From positions 1-64,000 of the IMG/VR virus record IMGVR_UViG_3300027782_000079: DNA of 64,000 nt. One strand, 5' to 3'. Of the stretch, positions 42,250-49,203 are shown in pieces. The position numbers and the translations under genes are program-made. This stretch comes from a virus. The notes under the pieces are model-generated. The model saw only the letters and a program-made list of their open reading frames with translations, did no database searches and was not told the origin of the DNA. Position 1 is the first letter of the stretch. Each line of letters begins with the position of its first letter.

Positions 42250-43743
42250 ATGAACATGAACGATCAGCAGATCAAGGAAATCGATGCCAACGACATTGCG
42301 CTCGATCAAATGTCGAATATTATCGGTACAGGCGTTTTGGCCACAGTTCGAATAACTGCCGCTCGATTCGGTTTTTCAATCAAGCTTGATGATCTTGGAT
42401 TGATTCCCACCAGAAAAAATCGCGCAAATCGCACTCGTTTTGCAATAGCGAGCATGTTGGGTTCTTCGCAGCGTGCGAGTTTGCTTCCAAAACATCATCT
42501 TTGGATCAATCAAGAAGGAAGTGGTCGCCTTGTTCAATTGCAGACTCCCGAAACAACGGAGCGTCGAATTCGCGCATTGTTTCCTACGAAATACGCAAAA
42601 AACAGAACAAAAAACATTGACTCTTCTTCCACAATGCTTGCCATTCCCGTAAACGGAATGACATTTATTCCGTTGAGATCTTGGAAACAATGGAACAAGG
42701 AATATGCTCAGGCCAAACAAGATCATTTGCAATCAGCAAAAAACCTTGTTAACAATTATGATCGTCTTAAGAAAGAGTCATTACGTCATTATACGTTAAT
42801 TGCCATTGATATCTATAATAGAATTCTAACCACATCTCCAGACACGTTGCAGAGGTATGACTATCGAGCACGTGAAATGGTGACGATTACTCCACTTGCT
42901 TGGACAAGGCAATGGAAATCCGCAGTGCTTCGTGCATGGCCAACCAAGCAACAAATTCTTGACGCCTACACTGTGGAAGCAAAATTTTTCTGGGCACCCG
43001 TTGCGCAAGAGAATATTCCGCAATATATTGGAGAAAATGCGCAGAATTATCTTGCAGCTGCCGAAACAGAAGCCATTTCTCAAGTTTGGGATCACCAACA
43101 GGCGACCAAGCGAGTATTTGAGGAAATCAAAAGTCATGTTTCCGCAACGCAACGATCTCAGTCACACGAACTTGCCGTTTCTTACGTTCAGACCATTCTT
43201 GAGCGCACCGAAAAAGTTTTTGGTGGATTTTTGACTTTTTTGGAAACCGAAAAGCGATCAGCATCAACGAAACAGCTCAATTCAGTGCTGAAAGTTGCTG
43301 AAATGATTCAATCATTGGGATCTGGCGTGTCGGGATTGTCTGGAATTGTGCAACAAGCAAAGCAAATTGAACAATTCATCGAAGATGCCAAGAATTCGAC
43401 TTCGCAAAACGAAAAATCTTCTTTGAAGAAATCAAAATCCGACCATGTTGCGAGCGAACTCCCAGAAATAATCACGCAAGCTCTCGAAACCATTCGTCAA
43501 GAAGCAGAAGCGATGATTGGCAATGAAGCTAGGCGCTCGATCATTCCTGCATCAGATGAATTTGTCACTGATTTTTCGGAGACAGGCATTGTTGGCCTAT
43601 CCACGGCCAATCGCTCTCGCCTGATCATTGATGAAGACAGTCCCGAATTTCATTCCGAATTTCTTTTGGATGAATCGTCAGCCGTCCTTGTCGAAAATGA
43701 CGACAGCGAGGGTGACATGACATCTTCTCGTCGCATCGGCTAA
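42250..43743 (+). CDS. Hypothetical long helical protein in the replication operon
   Basis: 497 residues, ATG 5 bases after AGGA; the second ATG two codons later is also possible. Mostly alpha-helical with an arginine-rich N-terminal part (about 30-120), aromatic-rich WTRQWKSAVLRAWP and FFWAPV segments in the middle, then a charged helical stretch and a disordered Ser/Glu-rich tail (NSTSQNEKSSLKKSKSDH) before a short acidic end. Such layout occurs in loader or scaffold proteins, but no specific family can be named. It follows the AAA+ gene set and precedes the primase-helicase. Confidence 0.5.
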   Translation: MNMNDQQIKEIDANDIALDQMSNIIGTGVLATVRITAARFGFSIKLDDLGLIPTRKNRANRTRFAIASMLGSSQRASLLPKHHLWINQEGSGRLVQLQTPETTERRIRALFPTKYAKNRTKNIDSSSTMLAIPVNGMTFIPLRSWKQWNKEYAQAKQDHLQSAKNLVNNYDRLKKESLRHYTLIAIDIYNRILTTSPDTLQRYDYRAREMVTITPLAWTRQWKSAVLRAWPTKQQILDAYTVEAKFFWAPVAQENIPQYIGENAQNYLAAAETEAISQVWDHQQATKRVFEEIKSHVSATQRSQSHELAVSYVQTILERTEKVFGGFLTFLETEKRSASTKQLNSVLKVAEMIQSLGSGVSGLSGIVQQAKQIEQFIEDAKNSTSQNEKSSLKKSKSDHVASELPEIITQALETIRQEAEAMIGNEARRSIIPASDEFVTDFSETGIVGLSTANRSRLIIDEDSPEFHSEFLLDESSAVLVENDDSEGDMTSSRRIG

Positions 43744-43800
43744 AATGTGGAGGGCCACACGCCTCCTCTCGGTAAAACAGGAAGCTCTGTCTTCCTCCAG
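43744..43800 (+). promoter_or_regulatory. Two short hairpins before the primase-helicase start
   Basis: GGAGG (43749-43753) can pair with CCTCC (43762-43766), and AGGAAG (43779-43784) with CTTCCT (43791-43796) around a 6-base loop. Neither has a T-run. They may shape translation of the next gene, whose in-frame ATG at 43815 has the better ribosome binding site (GGAAAG). Confidence 0.35.
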
Positions 43801-43802
43801 TC

Positions 43803-45947
43803 ATGGAAAGTCTTATGGATACCGAAAAACCGGACACATTAGCAGTGCTGTTTTCTTATCTGGACAGAGGGTGGAACATTTTCCCCGTTGAGCCAAACGG
43901 CAAACGTCCCGTTGTGGTCTCCCAAGGCAGGGATCAGGATGGATCAACCTTTGATATCCGGCTAAAATGGAACACATACCAGTACAACCGTGTTGATAAG
44001 GATCAAGTCAGGGAATGGTTTGAAAAGCACGACGACTGCAACTGGGCGGTGGTTTGCGGAAAGATCAGCAACCTTGTTGTTCTTGATGTAGATGGCGAAA
44101 TTGGCATTGAGTCTCTCGAAAAACATCATCCTGAGATACAAAGCATCAAGACATTCATGCAGGCTAGTCCTCATGGAATTCACATGTTTTTTACTCATCC
44201 CGGAAATGATGTAAAAAGTTTTCCGATCTTGACAAAAGTGGATGTCAAGGGAGATGGAGGGTACATTGTTGTCGCTCCGTCGAAAATTGACGAAGAGTCG
44301 TATCAAGTATTGATTGATACCGAGCTACGCGAATGTCCGGGATGGATTGCCCGTGGAGAATCAATCAAGGAAGACAGTCCATCGGCTGCGTCTTCCGAAT
44401 CCACGGGAGATCGCAGACCTCAATGGGTCAGGCAACTTCTTGATAATGGATCTCCAGAAGGCAGACGCAGTGATGATGCATCACGCCTTGTCGGATATTT
44501 CTGGAATCGCAATATCAGTCCGGATATTATCGAAACCATCATCACTCCATGGGCGAATCGGTGCAAACCGCCGTTTGACATGCGAGAGTTGAAGACCGTT
44601 ATTCGGAGCATCTGTTCCTATCAGCAAACAGCAAAGCATCTCGGCATCGTCGCTCCTCCAGTAATGACCTCAACTGGAACTGGAACCAAGTATTCGTGGC
44701 ACACGCTCAAGATAGATATCGTTGTGTCGAAGCTGATGGATACTGAACGGTATGGTCTCGTTGGAGAACTGGATGTGCGGACAAATGGCATTCCTTCAGT
44801 ACGGCATTTCCTGTACGGCCCTGTTGATGTTTCGTTCAAAAGCAGCAGGGATCTCGCCAGTCTGGTAACTGAGATGGAAAAGCTGATGTCCGGTCCTCCG
44901 TGGCGTCAGATGATCAATGATATTGCGCGATTGAGCATTGGTCAGTTCACCAAAGGCACTCCATGGATGCTTTTGCGTGAAGCTCCTCGTGCACAGCAAC
45001 AAGGGTTTGCACATAGGCCGCTACTTCTTGCCAAGGAACCGACATTATGGTTTTCGGCAGGTGGAGGGCTAAAGTCCTATCTTGCCTTGACGCTTGCGGT
45101 CATGATGGAAACAGGCATAGACCTTGGTATCGGGCCAGCACTTGTGAGAAACCACGTTGCGTATCTTGACTGGGAATGGGATGTTGGCCAGCACGCCCGA
45201 CGACTTGACACTATCATCAGTCCTGCTGATCAGGAGCGATTGGGCGCAAATATCATCTATCGAAATTGCGGTGGCCGACCACTGCGCAAGCAGATTGATG
45301 AGATCAAGCGCATGGTCGCAGAAGAGGGCATTACCTATATCATCATTGACAGCGCATCTCCCGCCTGTGGCCGCGCTAGCGATAATGATGAGATTGTCGG
45401 CTTCTTTCAGGCCATTTCCCAGCTCGGTGTTGGATCGTTGATTCTTGCTCACATCACCAAAGCCGACCGCTCCTCACAGGACGATGTCGCAACGGCATTT
45501 GGTGGCGTGCAGTGGGAAAATCAGGCACGAAGCACTTGGCATCTTCGCAAGATTCAAGAAGAAGGCTCAACAACAGCAGATGTTGTGTTGACACATCACA
45601 AGATAAATGCCGGAAACATGAATCGTCCCTTTGCCCTGCGATTCTTTTTTCCGGGAGAATCTGATCCTGATGGAGTCGTGCAGATACAGGGAATAAGCCC
45701 TGAAGACCTTCCTTCAGAGACGCTTAAGGAGGGTGGCGTTTCGTTCAGGGATCGTGTCAAATTTGCCTTGAAGAACCGCCCGATGCATGCAGAGGAATTG
45801 GCTGAGGCTCTTGGTGTGTACAACATTGCCTCTCTTGTTGCAACATTGCGGTCCATGGAGCAGAGCGTTCTTATCAAGGTTGTCAAAAAAGTTGATGGAG
45901 AACCATTGGAGTATTGGTCTCTGAAATCTCCGCGACTGGCGGAATAG
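43803..45947 (+). CDS. Primase-polymerase/helicase fusion protein
   Basis: 714 residues as drawn. ATG 43815 with GGAAAG upstream is a good alternative that removes four residues. Residues about 15-130 form an archaeo-eukaryotic primase-polymerase domain: a YLDRGWNIFPVEPNGKRP start, the metal-binding acidic pair in VVLDVDGE (Asp95, Asp97) and the ASPHGIH motif. Residues about 205-290 resemble a primase C-terminal region. From about 415 there is a RecA-like ATPase with a Walker A variant (SAGGGLKS) and a Walker B strand YIIIDSASPA, then HITK and sensor-like segments. The C-terminal 60 residues look like a winged helix (MHAEELAEALGVYNIASLVATLRSM). It probably both primes and unwinds DNA at the fork, beside the AAA+ ATPase. 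Confidence 0.8.
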   Translation: MESLMDTEKPDTLAVLFSYLDRGWNIFPVEPNGKRPVVVSQGRDQDGSTFDIRLKWNTYQYNRVDKDQVREWFEKHDDCNWAVVCGKISNLVVLDVDGEIGIESLEKHHPEIQSIKTFMQASPHGIHMFFTHPGNDVKSFPILTKVDVKGDGGYIVVAPSKIDEESYQVLIDTELRECPGWIARGESIKEDSPSAASSESTGDRRPQWVRQLLDNGSPEGRRSDDASRLVGYFWNRNISPDIIETIITPWANRCKPPFDMRELKTVIRSICSYQQTAKHLGIVAPPVMTSTGTGTKYSWHTLKIDIVVSKLMDTERYGLVGELDVRTNGIPSVRHFLYGPVDVSFKSSRDLASLVTEMEKLMSGPPWRQMINDIARLSIGQFTKGTPWMLLREAPRAQQQGFAHRPLLLAKEPTLWFSAGGGLKSYLALTLAVMMETGIDLGIGPALVRNHVAYLDWEWDVGQHARRLDTIISPADQERLGANIIYRNCGGRPLRKQIDEIKRMVAEEGITYIIIDSASPACGRASDNDEIVGFFQAISQLGVGSLILAHITKADRSSQDDVATAFGGVQWENQARSTWHLRKIQEEGSTTADVVLTHHKINAGNMNRPFALRFFFPGESDPDGVVQIQGISPEDLPSETLKEGGVSFRDRVKFALKNRPMHAEELAEALGVYNIASLVATLRSMEQSVLIKVVKKVDGEPLEYWSLKSPRLAE

Positions 45948-45951
45948 CCGT

Positions 45952-46389
45952 ATGGCATTCGACGCATTTGAAGTCATGCGCAATCGGGTATCAAAAGTGC
46001 CTTCTCCAACGCCTGTTGGGGAAGGGCGCCTTGACATTACTCCAGATAACGCAGTCATGTTGATGGATCGTTTTCTCTGCCTCATCATTGCCAGCGGCTA
46101 TCAGAAAAAATCCGGTCAATCAGTCACTCATTTGCACGAGCCAGCAAGCAAGCAAGCGATTGCTGACGCAAAACGTGCTGCCTTGATGATTTCGCAATGG
46201 GAAAAAAAGGGAATATTTGCCAAACGAACTTTCAACATTGATACGTGGCGGGAATGTGTTGCATTTATTTCCACTGATCAATTACAATCATTCTGCGAGT
46301 CTCCGCTGATGCACCCATCAGTGTTGTGGAGGATTATTCTTGCAGAAAAAACCGTGGATGCCCAAGCGCACCAAATCGTCAACTCCTGA
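45952..46389 (+). CDS. Hypothetical protein between primase-helicase and resolvase
   Basis: 145 residues, ATG 5 bases after the previous stop. The N-terminal 30 residues contain a Pro-rich turn; the remainder is helical (ITPDNAVMLMDRFLCLIIASGYQKKSG, ADAKRAALMISQWEKKG, RECVAFISTDQLQSFCES). The hydrophobic stretch near 40 is too short for a sure membrane helix. The last 50 bases overlap the resolvase gene. No family is recognised. Its location suggests a small DNA metabolism protein. Confidence 0.5.
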   Translation: MAFDAFEVMRNRVSKVPSPTPVGEGRLDITPDNAVMLMDRFLCLIIASGYQKKSGQSVTHLHEPASKQAIADAKRAALMISQWEKKGIFAKRTFNIDTWRECVAFISTDQLQSFCESPLMHPSVLWRIILAEKTVDAQAHQIVNS

Positions 46390-47023
46390 CATCGCACTTC
46401 CTTCAATAGGAAACAAGGATTGGGCTTCGATCAAGAGAATACTTTTCATTGACGAAAGTCTCAATGATAGTGGAGCTGCACTATTTGTTGACGGAAAGTA
46501 CGTAGAGCAAAAAAATGAAAATAATATTGATATTGGTTTTGCTCTTACTCTTCCGGCTCACGCGCCAAAAACGATCAAGCTCGTGAAATATCACGATTGG
46601 GTGACCGGATTGATTCATGCGTTGTCTCCTGATCTTGTAGTTGGCGAAAGCCATCCATTTGCACGAGGCAACGCGGGAACTAGCATTGCCACACTTGAGA
46701 CCATGGCCGGGATTCGATACATCACCATGCTTCTTGCTTCGATCAAGAAGATTCCATACGCAGATTTCTCTGCAAGTTCCGTCAAGTTGGTGATGTGCGG
46801 TGGTTCGACCGCTTCAAAAGAAATGGTACAATTGGTATTGACTGGATGTGGATACAAGCTTCCGGAATACGACAAAAAACCGGGGGTAATCAATGGCAAC
46901 GTATGTGATGCCATTGCCATCGGTGAAGTAATTTGCCGAATGCAAAAACAGGAGATATTGCGTCGTGAGTACATTCAAAGCGTTGGGGAAGGTCGACCAC
47001 AGACTCGTACACGCCGAAAATAA
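46340..47023 (+). CDS. RuvC-like Holliday junction resolvase
   Basis: 227 residues. The TTG start is 6 bases after GGAGGA and overlaps the previous gene by 50 bases. RuvC-like RNase H fold with four acidic motifs in order: ILFIDESLNDSGAAL (first Asp), LVVGESHPFARGN (Glu), a LVMCGGSTASKEMVQ helix region and GNVCDAIAIGEVI (last Asp). In the family these hold two magnesium ions and cut four-way junctions symmetrically. Phage RuvC-like enzymes resolve replication and recombination branches before packaging. It lies beside the primase-helicase and a cluster of unknown small proteins, consistent with that role. The motif set is complete, so the fold call is firm; junction specificity is inferred. 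Confidence 0.75.
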   Translation: MQKKPWMPKRTKSSTPDIALPSIGNKDWASIKRILFIDESLNDSGAALFVDGKYVEQKNENNIDIGFALTLPAHAPKTIKLVKYHDWVTGLIHALSPDLVVGESHPFARGNAGTSIATLETMAGIRYITMLLASIKKIPYADFSASSVKLVMCGGSTASKEMVQLVLTGCGYKLPEYDKKPGVINGNVCDAIAIGEVICRMQKQEILRREYIQSVGEGRPQTRTRRK

Positions 47024-47042
47024 TCATGAGGAGACATTTGAC

Positions 47043-47504
47043 ATGTCCACTGACTCTTTCCGAATCAGTTACCGGTCACATTTGCCAAGCACAGCAATTT
47101 TTACCGCAGAGTTTCGTGAGCCTCAGACAATGGCTGAATGCCAAGACCGTCTTTTTGAGTTACGTCAAGACATTCACAAAATTCGTCAACAGTTGAATGA
47201 TCGCCAGAGGCAAGAAAAGATGGACATCAACGAGGACGAATACCGGCGTTGGCGACACAAGGCTATTCATGCTCGCAACACCAAGATCATGCAACAGCAG
47301 AGTCTTTCTTCTTGGCTCGAATCACAGCGTGTTCGACGGGCGGTTGACGCTTTGAATGGTCAGAATCCAGTGGCGGTTCTTGGAAAGCTCGTGGACATCA
47401 TCAATGATGTTCGTCAACGCCACCGCATTTCTCTTACTGCTGATGAGATAAACATTGTATCATTGGCAGACAATATCGTAAACAATGAGCCTTCTGGGAG
47501 ATAA
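47043..47504 (+). CDS. Hypothetical protein with coiled-coil segment
   Basis: 153 residues from the ATG at 47043, 8 bases after GAGGAG, clearly the best start; an upstream GTG in frame overlaps the resolvase gene and lacks a ribosome binding site. The N-terminal 30 residues are beta-like. Residues about 40-110 are a long charged helix (MAECQDRLFELRQDIHKIRQQLNDRQRQEKMDINEDEYRRWRHKAIHARN), probably a coiled coil. The C-terminal part is helical. No family is recognised. It may be a structural or recombination accessory protein in the replication operon. Confidence 0.55.
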   Translation: MSTDSFRISYRSHLPSTAIFTAEFREPQTMAECQDRLFELRQDIHKIRQQLNDRQRQEKMDINEDEYRRWRHKAIHARNTKIMQQQSLSSWLESQRVRRAVDALNGQNPVAVLGKLVDIINDVRQRHRISLTADEINIVSLADNIVNNEPSGR

Positions 47505-47509
47505 TTCGC

Positions 47510-47929
47510 ATGTCAACCGGCCGCAAGCGTCAATGGGAAGATGTTTTTCCTCATACTTTTTCCAATACCGAAAAAATTGTCATGATTCGTTTGCCCTTGG
47601 GTGTTGCTCGCAAACTTGACGGCGCACACATTGACGCAGAAAAAATGATTGCTGAGGCGATTGAACGCGGATTTGCCAAAAAGGAAATCATGCCTGCATA
47701 TAACTGGAGATATCATCCTGTTCATTGCAAGCTTTCCGGATCAACATACGCTACGTTGGCATCAGAATTCAACGATGCGGATTCTTCACTTATCGGACAA
47801 TTTGCCGGTTTGTTGATTGCAAAATTGATGGATATCTTTGTGCCCCCTATTTCTGGTTGGGTGGCAAACGCTTCGGATAACAAGGAAATGCGTGAAATCG
47901 AAGCCATGTTTAGGAGCGCAATGCGATGA
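47510..47929 (+). CDS. Hypothetical protein
   Basis: 139 residues, ATG 9 bases after GGGAG. The sequence has FSNTEKIVMIRLPLGVARKLDGAHIDAEKMIAEAI (strand then helix), an aromatic stretch PAYNWRYHPVHCKL and GQFAGLLIAKLMDIFVPPISGW, hydrophobic but probably not a membrane helix. No known motif. Its stop overlaps the next start by 4 bases (ATGA), so the two are translationally coupled, and both sit in the replication/recombination operon. Confidence 0.5.
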   Translation: MSTGRKRQWEDVFPHTFSNTEKIVMIRLPLGVARKLDGAHIDAEKMIAEAIERGFAKKEIMPAYNWRYHPVHCKLSGSTYATLASEFNDADSSLIGQFAGLLIAKLMDIFVPPISGWVANASDNKEMREIEAMFRSAMR

Positions 47930-48456
47930 GTATTGAAATTATTGACGATCAGCCAACAAAGATCATCACCATTTACGACACCATGCCGCCACATCCCACA
48001 GTGGCGGCCGCACCGGCCATATGGACCGATCCCGGAGATGAATGGCTTTTTCGTCGCACGACCAATCTGCTGATTCCCAAGATCGTTGATGGCATTTCCT
48101 CCACAGACCCGAAGATCAGGTACGTTATCTGCGCTGTTCGCCGATCAAAAAAAATTGGAATGCCTGATACGTATCAGGCAATTGACATGGTCATGTGGCA
48201 AGAAGTGGAATCAATAAATGACGACAAAAAAACTGCAACAGTGAATAGCATATTGTGCTTTGGTCCGTCCAGAGTCAACAGCGTTCCTGAGATGAATAAA
48301 ACCGTCAATGCAATTATGATTGCTTTTGAACAGGTTTACAAAGATCCCAGATGGATTAGTCAATACGAAATGGGCGGTATTGGCGATGAGTCTGATTTGA
48401 TAGAGCCGAATTTAGAAGATAGCAACGAAGAAGAGAGTTCTGATGTCAAACCTTAG
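47926..48456 (+). CDS. Hypothetical protein with acidic C-terminal tail
   Basis: 176 residues, coupled to the upstream gene by ATGA. Residues about 60-125 look like alternating strands (YVICAVRRSKKIG, ATVNSILCFGPSRVNSVPEM). The C-terminal 20 residues are strongly acidic (GDESDLIEPNLEDSNEEESSD), reminiscent of the tails of phage single-stranded DNA-binding proteins that recruit partners. An OB-fold cannot be shown by eye, so this is a resemblance only. The alternative is a nonspecific acidic protein. Confidence 0.5.
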   Translation: MSIEIIDDQPTKIITIYDTMPPHPTVAAAPAIWTDPGDEWLFRRTTNLLIPKIVDGISSTDPKIRYVICAVRRSKKIGMPDTYQAIDMVMWQEVESINDDKKTATVNSILCFGPSRVNSVPEMNKTVNAIMIAFEQVYKDPRWISQYEMGGIGDESDLIEPNLEDSNEEESSDVKP

Positions 48457-48769
48457 CATGAGAGCTTTTGAGGAAGCCCAGCGACGAAAGCTCTACATGG
48501 ATCGCAAAGGTATTCATGCAATTGCCAACATTCAACGAGATATTTTAATTGCCCAAAAGAACTTGGCCATGATGGCCGAATACCTATGGTCAATCAGCGG
48601 CAAGGATGTTTCGGGCAATTTTTCTGTGTACAATCCAAAAGATTACGATGTAAACAAATTTTTAAGCTTGGCTGGCTTGCAAATTTTGCAAATTTCTGGA
48701 TCTTTAGGCATTGATTTTGTATCATTGTTGAAGCACGAAGTAGAAAAACAGGAGTTAACAATACTATAA
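48443..48769 (+). CDS. Hypothetical helical protein
   Basis: 108 residues, ATG inside the end of the previous gene (14-base overlap), with AAGAGAG about 7 bases upstream. Helical, with a charged N-terminal part (MRAFEEAQRRKLYMDRKGIHAIANIQRDILIAQKNLAMMAEYLW) and a mixed C-terminal half. No motif or family is recognised. Its stop TAA shares bases with the ATG of the small cysteine-rich gene that follows, so the two are coupled. Confidence 0.5.
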   Translation: MSNLSMRAFEEAQRRKLYMDRKGIHAIANIQRDILIAQKNLAMMAEYLWSISGKDVSGNFSVYNPKDYDVNKFLSLAGLQILQISGSLGIDFVSLLKHEVEKQELTIL

Positions 48770-48927
48770 TGGCAAATAAAGACAAATACAAGACAAGAGA
48801 GGAAAAATATTATTGCGTAGAATGCGAAAATTTTTTTATTTTACATAAATCCTCAAAACATCAGGAAACAATCAGGAAAAGATGCAAAATTTGCAAGAAA
48901 GATTGCGAATTTGCTCCATACGAGTGA
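48769..48927 (+). CDS. 52-residue cysteine-rich protein, zinc-ribbon-like
   Basis: The ATG overlaps the preceding stop as TAATG, the normal sign of coupled translation; AGGAG lies 14 bases upstream. The product has YYCVECENFF, then after about 20 residues RCKICKKDCEF. CxxC plus CxxCxxxC gives a four- or five-cysteine set suited to one zinc ion. It is Lys-rich (about a quarter) and so could bind DNA or RNA. Very short phage zinc-ribbon proteins often act as transcription or replication accessories. The assignment rests on Cys spacing and coupling. Confidence 0.55.
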   Translation: MANKDKYKTREEKYYCVECENFFILHKSSKHQETIRKRCKICKKDCEFAPYE

Positions 48928-48930
48928 TAC

Positions 48931-49194
48931 GTGAAAGAAATGGAAAAAAATCCTAATTGGTGCATACTCACAAATAAAACAGATGACACAAAAGAATGGT
49001 GGGACACTGCAAGAAAAATCTATTCGGTTTTTCCTGACTCTGTTCCGGAAGTTATTCATTATCTTCTTGACAATTCTTGGAATGAATCCGAGGTCATGGC
49101 TACATCACGAGATGTAAGAGAAGTTCAATCATGGGCAACAGGTATTGCTGGATGGAAAAACCAAGACAGTCCTTTGCAATTCAAAAAAGTGTAA
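48931..49194 (+). CDS. Hypothetical small protein
   Basis: 87 residues from the GTG at 48931; an ATG at 48940 in the same frame is equally possible, and neither has a strong ribosome binding site, so the start is uncertain. Trp-rich (NWCILTN, EWWDTARKIY, SWATGIAGWKN), with a helix in the middle (FPDSVPEVIHYLLDNSWNESEVMA). No family is recognised. It lies between the zinc-ribbon-like gene and the large multidomain gene, with gaps of 3 and 9 bases. Confidence 0.45.
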   Translation: MKEMEKNPNWCILTNKTDDTKEWWDTARKIYSVFPDSVPEVIHYLLDNSWNESEVMATSRDVREVQSWATGIAGWKNQDSPLQFKKV

Positions 49195-49203
49195 TATTTA
49201 TGT

